Shown: positions 27,063-34,592 of the stretch, in pieces
How positions within the stretch are numbered: the first letter of the stretch is position 1
How the letters are laid out: every line of letters begins with the position of its first letter
Assembly: GCF_003725695.1 (NCBI RefSeq)
Contig: NZ_RJSE01000008.1
Coordinates: forward strand, 264,981-328,980
DNA from: Nocardioides marmoriginsengisoli
GTDB taxonomy: Bacteria; Actinomycetota; Actinomycetes; Propionibacteriales; Nocardioidaceae
Length of the DNA: 64,000 nt
Reading direction: 5' to 3'
The notes under the pieces: generated by a model
The model's input: the letters and a program-made list of their open reading frames with translations, nothing else
Databases searched by the model: none
Told to the model about the DNA's origin: nothing
Program-made: the position numbers and the translations under genes

Positions 27063-28352
27063 TCACTCGGCCAGGTAGGCCTTGGTGAGGATGATCGGGT
27101 GGTCGGAGATCCTGGCGTTCTTCGGCTTCATGTCCTTGACGTAGGACGTGAACCGGGCCGGACCGGCCGCGAACACCCAGTCGATCCAGAGGGTCTTCGG
27201 CGGGGCGCAGGCCATCGACGGAACGCTGTTCGCCGAGATCATCAGCTTGCCCTCGGTGAGCGGGCAGAACGCCTTGGTCCGGTCGTTGAGGTCACCGGTG
27301 AGGAAGACCGCGCGTCCGGTCTTGCGGAGCTCGACGACCTTGGCCTTCTCGATCGCGATCGCCTTGGCGCGCCACTTGCTCTGGTCGCCGTACTTCCGGA
27401 TCGACGCCGGGTTGTGCACGTTGATGAAGTACGCCATCCGGCCGCTGGCCTTGTGCTTGAGCAGCACCACCGGCATCTGCCAGATCCGGCCCTGGAAGTA
27501 GGGGACCCCGATCGTCTCCGCGCTCACGAACTCCATCGTGGACTTGCGCCAGATGATCGAGTTGGCCGAGTTCTTGTCGGTCACCGCCGGGTAGATGTCG
27601 TAGGTGCCCTTGGCCGCCGCCAGGAACGAGGTCCGCTGGACCCGCTCGAACTCCTGGAGCCCGACCACGTCGACGTTGTAGCCGGCGAGCATCGCGACCT
27701 GCTTCGGTGTCCGGGACGCGTAGCCGGCGTAGCGTGCGCTCGGGGTGTGGCTGGCGCCGAGGGCGTTGAAGCTCGCCAGCACGAACCCGTTGTTGTCGAA
27801 GAGCGAGGTCTGCGGCACCGGCTTGCCGACGTAGTTGTTGAGCCAGCGCGACGGGTCGATCTTGATCACGCCGCTGAAGCCGTTGGTGATCGCGAAGTAG
27901 AGCGAGCACTTCTTCGCGATGCCGAGGTCGCCGACGTTGCCGAGCTGCTGACCGGCAGCGACGATCTGGCCGTTGGTCACCCGGGCCCTGCGCATGTAGC
28001 CGTAGTAGGTGGTGAGCTTGCCGCGGCTGGTCACGACGCGGACCAGGTTCGGTCCGCTGGTCGGCGACGAGCTGAGCAGCACGGTGCCGGCGGTGGCCGC
28101 CCGGACCGCAGCGCCGCACGGCGCCTGGATCTCGGTGCCGGGACGCTTGCCGAAGGTCTTCCGGTCCCTGGCGTACTTGCTGACCACCGGGAAGAACACG
28201 TTCGGGGCCTCGGAGGCCCGCTGCTCGACGGGCACGGTGCGCTTCGCGGAGGAGAGGACGACACCCCCCGGGTTGATCGCGACCAGCGCGGTCGCGGCCA
28301 CGACACCGACGAGGGCGGCGCTGAGGGTCCGCGAAGGACGGGGGAAGGACAT
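27063..28352 (-). CDS. Secreted fusion: degenerate M23-like domain plus EEP phosphodiesterase domain
   Basis: A 429-residue exported protein. After the signal peptide (1-26) comes a lysostaphin-type M23 beta domain (about 65-165) in which the zinc ligands are replaced: KRPGTEIQAP where HxGxD is expected and CSLYFAI where HxHFE is expected. It is followed by an endonuclease/exonuclease/phosphatase domain with VVGLQEFE, INVHNPAS, LTGDLNDR and the catalytic ISDHPIIL. The EEP part looks active (nuclease or phospholipid phosphodiesterase); the M23 part probably only binds cell wall. Confidence 0.8.
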   Translation of the reverse strand: MSFPRPSRTLSAALVGVVAATALVAINPGGVVLSSAKRTVPVEQRASEAPNVFFPVVSKYARDRKTFGKRPGTEIQAPCGAAVRAATAGTVLLSSSPTSGPNLVRVVTSRGKLTTYYGYMRRARVTNGQIVAAGQQLGNVGDLGIAKKCSLYFAITNGFSGVIKIDPSRWLNNYVGKPVPQTSLFDNNGFVLASFNALGASHTPSARYAGYASRTPKQVAMLAGYNVDVVGLQEFERVQRTSFLAAAKGTYDIYPAVTDKNSANSIIWRKSTMEFVSAETIGVPYFQGRIWQMPVVLLKHKASGRMAYFINVHNPASIRKYGDQSKWRAKAIAIEKAKVVELRKTGRAVFLTGDLNDRTKAFCPLTEGKLMISANSVPSMACAPPKTLWIDWVFAAGPARFTSYVKDMKPKNARISDHPIILTKAYLAE

Positions 28353-28389
28353 GAGATCTCCTGCTGGTCAAAGGCTGGGGGAATTCGAC

Positions 28390-28423
28390 TCGGTCCGAGT
28401 ATGGACCGAATTTTGGGAAAATT
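28390..28423 (-). promoter_or_regulatory. Two palindromes in the AT-rich leader of the EEP fusion
   Basis: TCGGTCC (28390-28396) and GGACCGA (28403-28409) form one inverted repeat. AATTTT-GGG-AAAATT (28409-28423) is a perfect palindrome directly beside it. On the minus strand a CATACT box lies inside the first. This stretch is strikingly AT-rich for this genome, and the sites probably serve regulators of the secreted enzyme. Confidence 0.45.
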
Positions 28424-28514
28424 GGGGTCTGAGTGAAAAAAAGTTGCTCGTGGGGCGTGTTGGTGCTTGCAAACTACAACGATGTAATACTCAGATTCGC
28501 GAAAGTAGCCCGTT

Positions 28515-28543
28515 CTGATAGTCGGCGCCGGGCCGACTATCTT
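28515..28543 (+). promoter_or_regulatory. Promoter and palindromic operator of cystathionine beta-synthase
   Basis: CTGATA (28515-28520), a 17-base spacer, then TATCTT (28538-28543) ending 7 bases before ATG 28551, so a leaderless start is likely. A perfect 10-base inverted repeat, GATAGTCGGC (28517-28526) and GCCGACTATC (28532-28541) with a 5-base spacer, fills the gap between the promoter elements. A repressor bound here would block RNA polymerase. Confidence 0.6.
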
Positions 28544-28550
28544 GAGCCCT

Positions 28551-29954
28551 ATGGACTACGCGAACTCGCTTCTCGACCTGATCGGCAACACCCCGCTGGT
28601 CAAGCTCGACAGGACCCTGGACCGCCCGGCCGCCACCCCTGCCGACTCCCAGGGCCCCCTCGTGCTCGCCAAGGTCGAGTACCTCAATCCGGGCGGCTCG
28701 GTGAAGGACCGGATCGCCCGCCGGATGATCGACGCGGCAGAGGCGTCCGGGGCGCTCCAGCCCGGCGGCACCATCGTCGAGCCGACCTCGGGCAACACCG
28801 GCGTCGGGCTCGCCCTGGTTGCTCAGCAGCGCGGGTACAAGTGCGTCTTCGTCTGCCCGGACAAGGTCAGCGAGGACAAGCGCAACGTCCTCAAGGCGTA
28901 CGGCGCGGAGGTGGTCGTCTGCCCGACCGCGGTCGCTCCCGAGCACCCGGACAGCTACTACAACGTCTCGGACCGGCTCGCCTCGCAGCCCGGAGCGTGG
29001 AAGCCGGACCAGTACTCCAACCCGAACAACCCGCGATCGCACTACGAGGACACCGGCCCGGAGATCTGGCGACAGACCGACGGGAAGATCACCCACTTCG
29101 TCTGCGGCATGGGCACCGGCGGCACGATCAGCGGCGTCGGCAAGTACCTCAAGGAGCAGAACCCCGCGATCCAGGTCATCGGTGCCGACCCGGCCGGCTC
29201 GGTCTACTCCGGCGGCACCGGCCGCCCCTACCTGGTCGAGGGCGTCGGCGAGGACTTCTGGCCCGACACCTACGACCGCACCGTCGCCGACCGGGTGATC
29301 GAGGTCTCCGACGCGGACTCCTTCTCCTTCACCCGGCGACTGGCGCGCGAGGAGGGCCTGCTCGTCGGCGGCTCGTCCGGGATGGCCGCGTTCGCCGCCG
29401 CGAAGCTGGCCGCGGAGCTCGCTGCCGACGGGACCGGCGCCGACGCGGTGATCGTGGTGCTGCTGCCCGACTCCGGTCGCGGCTACCTGACCAAGGTCTT
29501 CAACGACGACTGGCTGGCGCAGTACGGATTCCTGGCCGCGAAGGACGACCAGACCGTCGGCGAGGTGCTTCGCGGCAAGTCCGGCGGATTGCCGGACCTG
29601 GTGCACACCCACCCGACCGAGACCGTCGCCGAGGCGATCCACATCCTCCGCGAGTACGGCGTCTCCCAGATGCCGGTGGTCCGCGCCGAGCCGCCGGTGA
29701 TGGCGGCCGAGGTCGCCGGCTCGGTCTCGGAGCGGGCGCTGCTGGATGCGCTGTTCGCCGGCGACGCCAAGCTCGCCGACCAGGTCGAGGCGCACATGAG
29801 CTCGCCGCTGCCGACGATCGGTGCCTCGGCGGGTGTCGCGGAGGCGATTTCCTCCCTCGGATCCGCCGACGCGCTGCTCGTCCAGGAGGACGGCCGGCCG
29901 ATCGGGGTTCTCACCCGCGCCGATCTGCTGACATTCCTGGTGAGTTTCCGTTAG
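28551..29954 (+). CDS. cbs: Cystathionine beta-synthase
   Basis: PLP enzyme (467 residues) that condenses serine with homocysteine to cystathionine in transsulfuration. N-terminal fold-type-II domain: LIGNTPLVKLD, PLP Lys in EYLNPGGSVKDRI, substrate loop PTSGNTGVGLA and phosphate-binding GMGTGGTISG. C-terminal CBS-domain pair (about 345-465). The haem-binding N-terminus of animal enzymes is absent. ATG 28551 is preferred to TTG 28542 because the TATCTT box lies 7 bases upstream. Cystathionine gamma-synthase is at 45160, not linked. Confidence 0.93.
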   Translation: MDYANSLLDLIGNTPLVKLDRTLDRPAATPADSQGPLVLAKVEYLNPGGSVKDRIARRMIDAAEASGALQPGGTIVEPTSGNTGVGLALVAQQRGYKCVFVCPDKVSEDKRNVLKAYGAEVVVCPTAVAPEHPDSYYNVSDRLASQPGAWKPDQYSNPNNPRSHYEDTGPEIWRQTDGKITHFVCGMGTGGTISGVGKYLKEQNPAIQVIGADPAGSVYSGGTGRPYLVEGVGEDFWPDTYDRTVADRVIEVSDADSFSFTRRLAREEGLLVGGSSGMAAFAAAKLAAELAADGTGADAVIVVLLPDSGRGYLTKVFNDDWLAQYGFLAAKDDQTVGEVLRGKSGGLPDLVHTHPTETVAEAIHILREYGVSQMPVVRAEPPVMAAEVAGSVSERALLDALFAGDAKLADQVEAHMSSPLPTIGASAGVAEAISSLGSADALLVQEDGRPIGVLTRADLLTFLVSFR

Positions 29955-29997
29955 TGGTTCGACCGGTCATGTTCTAAAGTGGGTAAATCGGTCAGTC

Positions 29998-30113
29998 GCG
30001 CCCGTACCCCACACGGGCGCCGGCCGGGATCCGTTGGGGTGCAGCGCCGGCCTCTGGCCAGGCGCACAACGGATCAGGTGGCGGGGTGATCCTGGGAGGG
30101 GTACCCCGCCACC
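29998..30113 (+). other. Three consecutive hairpins between cbs and yigZ
   Basis: GCGCCCGT/ACGGGCGC (29998-30005, 30013-30020); a branched element closed by GATCCGTTG/CAACGGATC (30028-30036, 30067-30075) around inner GCGCC/GGCGC and GGCC/GGCC stems; and GGTGGCGGGGT/ACCCCGCCACC (30077-30087, 30103-30113). Nearly every base from 29998 to 30113 can pair. It may be a terminator array, a structured leader of yigZ or a small RNA; TAAAGT at 29975 could be its -10. Confidence 0.55.
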
Positions 30114-30149
30114 ACCTCATACCTGCTTCGTCAGCAAGGGGTTCGCTGC

Positions 30150-30800
30150 ATGAGTCAAGGGTCCGGCGCCAGCTACCTCACGCTCGCCGCGGACGGAGTC
30201 GCCGAGGTCGAGGTCTCCCGGTCCCGGTTCCGCTGCGCCCTGGTGCGGGTCGACGACGAGATGTCGGCGCGCAGCGTGATCGAGCAGGCCCGCAAGGAGA
30301 ACTGGGGAGCGCGGCACCACTGCTCCGCCTTCATCCTCGGGCCGTCCCGCGCGGTGGAGCGGTCCCACGACGACGGCGAGCCGCCGGGCACGGGTGGCGC
30401 CCCGATGCTGGAGGTGCTCCGCGGTCGTGAGGTCAGCGACGTGGTGGCGGTGGTGTCGCGGTGGTTCGGCGGCACCCTGCTCGGCACCGGCGGCCTGACC
30501 CGCGCGTACGGCGACGCAGTGCGTGCCGCGTTCGAGGCCACCACCCTGATCCAGCGCGTCGAGCAGGAGCTCTGCGAGGTGACCGTCGACCTGGCCGCGG
30601 CCGGCCGGCTGGAGCACGAGCTCCGCGCGCGCGGCACCAAGGTGCTCCGGATCGACTACACCGACATGGCGACCCTCGAGCTCGCGGTCCCGATGCAGGC
30701 GGTCGGAGTTGCCACCGAGATCGTCGCCGAGCTCACCGAGGGCACCGCGGAGCTGTTCCACCGGGGCCGGCGCTGGGTGGATGCCCCGCTGAGCTCCTAG
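30150..30800 (+). CDS. YigZ/IMPACT family protein
   Basis: A 216-residue protein of the YigZ/IMPACT (UPF0029) family. N-terminal IMPACT domain with SRFRCALVRVDDE, NWGARHHCSAFIL, SHDDGEPPGTGGAPMLEVL and VSRWFGGTLLGTGGLTRAY, then a short ferredoxin-like C-terminal domain. The family may bind nucleic acid or modulate translation; no enzyme activity is proven. ATG at 30150 with AAGGGG about 9 bases upstream. Stop overlaps the convergent GH2 stop. Confidence 0.9.
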   Translation: MSQGSGASYLTLAADGVAEVEVSRSRFRCALVRVDDEMSARSVIEQARKENWGARHHCSAFILGPSRAVERSHDDGEPPGTGGAPMLEVLRGREVSDVVAVVSRWFGGTLLGTGGLTRAYGDAVRAAFEATTLIQRVEQELCEVTVDLAAAGRLEHELRARGTKVLRIDYTDMATLELAVPMQAVGVATEIVAELTEGTAELFHRGRRWVDAPLSS

Positions 30801-32572
30801 TCCCTGATCGTTCCGAGCGTCGCCCGGATGACGTCGGCCGGGATCTTCAGCACCTCGCGGTCCCAGGTGAGCAGTCCGTTCAGCTCGTCCTCGATGTCGC
30901 TGAGCTGGGTGTAGACGGTGGCGGCCAGACCGCGCTCCACGGCGGGCGCGATCTCGTCGACGTGCAGGGCGACGAAACCGGCGGCGAGCTCGGCGGGCGT
31001 CTCGCAGTGCCGGTAGCCGAACTCCGTGCTGCTCCAGTCGTGGCCGGCCACCTGGAGGCTGTGGCCGCCGTACTCGGTCAGGGCGTGCACCCGGCGCTCC
31101 CGGCGGCGGGTCCGGAGCCGGAACGGCCGGAGGTAGCTGTGGTAGCTCTTCACGTCGCCGCCGCCCTGATCGATCCAGCCGCTGACGTGGTTGACCGCCC
31201 GGGTCGGGTCGAGCGCCGCGACCTCGGCGGCGATCTCGTTCGCGTCGAACTGCCCCCAGGCCTCGTTGAACGGGGTCCAGACGCAGACCGAGGCGGTGTT
31301 CGCGAGCAGGGCGACGGTCCGGCGTACCTCGTCGCGGAACTCCTCGCGGGCGGCCGCGTCGTCGCGGAAGAAGAGCGGGTAGCGCCGGTCGGAGAGCCGG
31401 ATCGGCCAGCGTGCCGGGAGGTTCGCGGTCAGCTCCCGGTAGCGGCCGCCGCCGTTGACCACGTCCTGCCAGACCAGCATCCCCAGCCGGTCGCAGTGGT
31501 GGTACCAGCGCAGCGGCTCGACCTTGGCGTGCTTGCGCAGCATCGTGAAGCCGAGGTCCTTCATCGTGCTGATGTCGTGCACCATCGCCTCGTCGGCGGG
31601 TGCGGTGAGCAGCCCGTCGGGCCAGTAGCCCTGGTCCAGGACGCCGACGTGCTGGATCGGCTCGCCGTTGAGCAGGAACCGGCGCCGGCCCCGGTCGTCC
31701 TCGCCGATCCCGAAGGAGCGCATCGCGGCGTACGAGGTGATGCTGTCGTCGCCGTAGGTGATCTCGAGGTCGTAGAGGAACGGGTCGGCGGGGGACCAGA
31801 GGCGGGGGTGCGGGATCGGGAGCCGCAGGGGAGTGCCGGCGGGGCCGGTGGATTCTGCGACTACGGTGCCGTGGTCCAGGACGCGGACGTGTGCGGGCAT
31901 CTCGACCGGCTCGAGGTCCGCGCCCTCGTCCGCGATGTCCGGACGTCGAGCCTGTCGAGACGCCTGAACCGTCACCGCCAAGGTCGCGCCCTCGACGTCG
32001 GGCACGATCCGCAGCTCCTCGACGTACCGGCTCGGCACCGCCTCCAGCCAGACCGTCTGCCAGATCCCGGACTGGGCGGTGTACCAGATCCGGCCGCGGT
32101 CGAGGCGCTGCTTGCCGCGCGCGTGCGGACCGGTCTCGGAGAGGTCGCGGACGCGTACCTCGATCGTCTGCGACCCGGCGACCAGGGCGTCGGTGATGTC
32201 GATCGTGAAGGGCAGGTAGCCGCCGGTGTGGCTGCCGACCTCGGTGCCGTTGACCCAGACGGTGCAGGTCTGGTCGACCGCGCCGAAGTGCGCCAGGACC
32301 CGATCGCCGGCCGGGGCCGCGACGCCGGTACGCCGGTACCAGAGCCACTCGTCGGGCTGGAGCTGCCGGCCGACCCCGGAGAGTGCGGCTTCCGGTGAGA
32401 ACGGCACCACGATCCGGCCGTCCGGGTGCTCGGGGCGGTCGATGCCGCCGAAGGCGTACTCCCAGCGGCCGTTGAGGTTCACCCAGCTCGACGGTCCCCG
32501 GACCAGCTGCGGGCGGGGGTACTCCGGCAGCGGACGGTCCGGGTCGAGGTCACGCCCCCAGCGGGTCAGCAC
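30797..32572 (-). CDS. Glycoside hydrolase family 2 protein (beta-galactosidase/glucuronidase-like)
   Basis: A 591-residue intracellular enzyme: sugar-binding jelly roll (about 30-190, WLWYRRTGV, FGAVDQTCTVWVNG, GYLPFTIDIT), immunoglobulin-like domain and a TIM barrel. Acid/base Glu is in VWTPFNEAWGQFD and nucleophile Glu in ALTEYGGHS. No signal peptide. GTG start at 32572 gives the usual N-terminus; the frame continues upstream only as shadow. A repeat-like segment (31944-31968) is read through in frame inside the second domain. Specificity unknown. Confidence 0.87.
   Translation of the reverse strand: MLTRWGRDLDPDRPLPEYPRPQLVRGPSSWVNLNGRWEYAFGGIDRPEHPDGRIVVPFSPEAALSGVGRQLQPDEWLWYRRTGVAAPAGDRVLAHFGAVDQTCTVWVNGTEVGSHTGGYLPFTIDITDALVAGSQTIEVRVRDLSETGPHARGKQRLDRGRIWYTAQSGIWQTVWLEAVPSRYVEELRIVPDVEGATLAVTVQASRQARRPDIADEGADLEPVEMPAHVRVLDHGTVVAESTGPAGTPLRLPIPHPRLWSPADPFLYDLEITYGDDSITSYAAMRSFGIGEDDRGRRRFLLNGEPIQHVGVLDQGYWPDGLLTAPADEAMVHDISTMKDLGFTMLRKHAKVEPLRWYHHCDRLGMLVWQDVVNGGGRYRELTANLPARWPIRLSDRRYPLFFRDDAAAREEFRDEVRRTVALLANTASVCVWTPFNEAWGQFDANEIAAEVAALDPTRAVNHVSGWIDQGGGDVKSYHSYLRPFRLRTRRRERRVHALTEYGGHSLQVAGHDWSSTEFGYRHCETPAELAAGFVALHVDEIAPAVERGLAATVYTQLSDIEDELNGLLTWDREVLKIPADVIRATLGTIRD
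31944..31968. repeat. Possible intergenic-type repeat inside the GH2 gene
   Basis: The stretch GTCGAGCCTGTCGAGACG and flanks resemble the short repeats built on TCGACAGGCTCGA that occur between genes in many actinobacteria. Here it lies within the GH2 frame and encodes QASRQARRPD, a basic patch atypical for this domain. Only one good copy is in the window. Confidence 0.3.
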
Positions 32573-32610
32573 GGACCCGAGGATAGGCGGCACGATGCCC
32601 GGGATCCGAT

Positions 32611-32616
32611 TACCAT
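32611..32616 (+). promoter_or_regulatory. Putative -10 of lysE-type gene
   Basis: TACCAT ends 7 bases before ATG 32624 in the 51-base divergent gap with the GH2 gene; consistent with a leaderless transcript. Confidence 0.4.
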
Positions 32617-32623
32617 CCCCAGG

Positions 32624-33235
32624 ATGAGCCTCACCTTCCTGATCACCGCGCTCGTGATCGTGGCGACGCCCGGGACCGGTGCGCTGTACACGATCGCCGC
32701 CGGGCTGACCCGGGGCACCCGCGCGGCGCTGCTGGCTGCGTTCGCGAGCACGCTCGGCACCGTCCCGCACTTGGTGGCCGCGATCACCGGGCTGGCCGCG
32801 CTGCTGCACGCGAGCGGGGTCGCGTTCGAGACCATCAAGTACCTCGGCGTCGGCTACCTGCTCTGGATGGCCTGGAACACCTGGCGCGACCGGGGCGTGC
32901 TGACCGTCGAGGCGGAGTCCGCTCCGCGGTCCTGGCGCTCGGTGCTCGTCACCGGGGTCACGATCAACCTGCTGAACCCGAAGCTGACGCTCTTCTTCAT
33001 CGCGTTCCTGCCGCAGTTCGTCCCGGCCGGCAGCGCGCACGCGACCTGGCACATGCTGGCGCTGAGCGGGATCTTCATGGCGCTGACCTTCGTCGTCTTC
33101 GCCCTGTACGGCGCCTGCGCGGCGCTGCTGCGGGACCAGGTGCTGGCGCGGCCGGTGATCGTGGACCGGATCCGGAAGACGTTCGCGGTCTGCTTCGCCG
33201 GGCTCGGTGCCCGGCTGGCGTTCGAGTCCCGCTAG
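32624..33235 (+). CDS. LysE/RhtB family amino-acid exporter
   Basis: A 203-residue membrane protein with six hydrophobic helices. The family motif is seen as ALVIVATPGTGALYTIAAGLTRGTRAAL with GLGYLLWMAW-like GVGYLLWMAWNTW and NLLNPKLTLFFIAFLPQFV. It exports amino acids or derivatives; the substrate is not known. ATG 32624 lies 7 bases after a TACCAT box, with no ribosome-binding site needed. Divergent from the GH2 gene. Confidence 0.9.
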   Translation: MSLTFLITALVIVATPGTGALYTIAAGLTRGTRAALLAAFASTLGTVPHLVAAITGLAALLHASGVAFETIKYLGVGYLLWMAWNTWRDRGVLTVEAESAPRSWRSVLVTGVTINLLNPKLTLFFIAFLPQFVPAGSAHATWHMLALSGIFMALTFVVFALYGACAALLRDQVLARPVIVDRIRKTFAVCFAGLGARLAFESR

Positions 33236-33247
33236 GTCCTGGGATCC

Positions 33248-33261
33248 GGCCGGAAACGGCC
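33248..33261 (+). terminator. GAAA-tetraloop hairpin after the lysE-type gene
   Basis: GGCCG-GAAA-CGGCC (33248-33261) followed by GTTT: a short, stable stem with a GNRA tetraloop and a brief U-run, the most canonical intrinsic terminator in the window. Confidence 0.6.
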
Positions 33262-33279
33262 GTTTGCAAGAATCTCCGC

Positions 33280-33831
33280 ATGAGGCGGACGAGGTGGGAG
33301 GCGCGTACGGCGCACCGCAGCGCCGTCGCCGCCCTCGAGATCACCGCGCTGACCGCTGCCGCGCACGTGCTCGCCGGCGGCCACCTGCCGGCCCCGGGCT
33401 TCCTGCTGGGCTTCGCCGCGATGGTGTTCGTCGCCGCCGCGCTGACCTTCGGCCGGGTGCTCCGGGTCGGGGTCGTCGTCCCGTTCGTGCTGCTGGCGCA
33501 GCTCGGGCTGCACTCCGCCCTCGAGGCGGTCCAGCCGACCCATGCCGGAATGTCGATGACCGTCACCGGCGAGCACCTCTGGCAGATGACCCCGGTGATG
33601 TTCTGGGCCCACCTGGTCACCACCGTGGTCACCGCGATCGTGCTGCTCGTCCAGGAGCACGTGGTCGCCGCGGTCGCCACCTGGATCCGGGTCTTCCCGG
33701 CCGTCGTCGCCCTGCCGCTGCTGCGCGGCGACCGTCACCACGACGAGCCGCGGACCACGCGTCCCCGGCTGCCGCTGCTCTGCGTCGCTCCACGTCGAGG
33801 GCCGCCGGGGGTGCTCGCCGCGTCGTCCTGA
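33280..33831 (+). CDS. Hypothetical membrane protein beside the copper cluster
   Basis: A 183-residue protein with about four hydrophobic helices (24-45, 47-65, 68-82, 105-130), His/Met-containing loops (VQPTHAGMSMTVTGEH) and a basic His-rich tail (RGDRHHDEP). No family recognised. It precedes YcnI and CopC-CopD genes on the same strand, so a role in copper handling is plausible but unproven. Confidence 0.6.
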   Translation: MRRTRWEARTAHRSAVAALEITALTAAAHVLAGGHLPAPGFLLGFAAMVFVAAALTFGRVLRVGVVVPFVLLAQLGLHSALEAVQPTHAGMSMTVTGEHLWQMTPVMFWAHLVTTVVTAIVLLVQEHVVAAVATWIRVFPAVVALPLLRGDRHHDEPRTTRPRLPLLCVAPRRGPPGVLAASS

Positions 33832-33892
33832 TCTCCGGGTCAGGACGGGTCGCGGCCTGCCCTGCCACCCCATCGATCCAAGGAGATTCAGC

Positions 33893-34588
33893 ATGACTGC
33901 ACGTACTACCGCACGCCTTCTCGCCCTGCCCGCCGCCGTGATCGGCTTCAGCGCCCTCGCTGTCGGTCCGGCGCTCGCCCACGTCTCGATCACCCCGGGA
34001 GAGGCCGCCGCCGGCGACTACACCGTGGCGACCCTGAGCGTCCCGCACGGGTGCGACGGGACGGCGACGACCAGCGTCACCATCCAGATCCCGGAGGAGA
34101 TCAACGCGGTCACCCCGACCCGCAACGCGCTCTGGGACGTCAAGAAGAACCTGGTGAAGCTGGCGACGCCGATCAAGGACGCCCACGGCAACGAGATCAC
34201 CGAGCGGGTGGGGACGGTCGTGTACACGGCCAAGTCGCCGCTTCCGGACGGGTACCGGGACGCCTTCGAGCTGTCCTTCCAGGTCCCCGACGCCGTCGGC
34301 AAGACGCTGGCGTTCCCGACCCTCCAGAAGTGCGAGAAGGGTCAGACCGACTGGGTCGAGGTCGTTGAGGAGGGTGCCGAGGAGCCCGAGCACCCGGCCC
34401 CGATCATCAAGGTGCTGCCCGCCGCCGAGGGTGACGGCCACGGTGGGTCCGCGACGCCCGCCGCGGACAAGGAGGCCGGCTCCGACGACGAAGGCGCCTC
34501 CAAGGGCCTCGGGTACGCCGGTCTCGGCGTGGGTGCGCTCGGTCTGCTGACCGCGGCGGCCGCGCTGGCGAAGACCCGGAAGGCCTGA
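33893..34588 (+). CDS. YcnI-family (DUF1775) copper-binding protein
   Basis: A 231-residue exported protein. Signal peptide cleavage after ALA leaves a mature N-terminus beginning HVSITP, the His that binds Cu(II) in the YcnI family. The DUF1775 domain runs to about residue 165. A Pro/Asp/Glu-rich linker and a C-terminal membrane helix follow (GYAGLGVGALGLLTAAAALA plus a basic tail). ATG 33893 with AAGGAG 8-12 bases upstream. Four bases separate it from the CopC-CopD gene, matching the usual ycnI-copCD pairing. Confidence 0.92.
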   Translation: MTARTTARLLALPAAVIGFSALAVGPALAHVSITPGEAAAGDYTVATLSVPHGCDGTATTSVTIQIPEEINAVTPTRNALWDVKKNLVKLATPIKDAHGNEITERVGTVVYTAKSPLPDGYRDAFELSFQVPDAVGKTLAFPTLQKCEKGQTDWVEVVEEGAEEPEHPAPIIKVLPAAEGDGHGGSATPAADKEAGSDDEGASKGLGYAGLGVGALGLLTAAAALAKTRKA

Positions 34589-34592
34589 CCTG

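Noticed and set aside
29955..30113. Known riboswitch or 6C RNA in the cbs-yigZ gap
   Set aside because: Loops lack the six-C runs of 6C RNA and no SAM, cobalamin or other consensus block was found; left as an unknown structured region.
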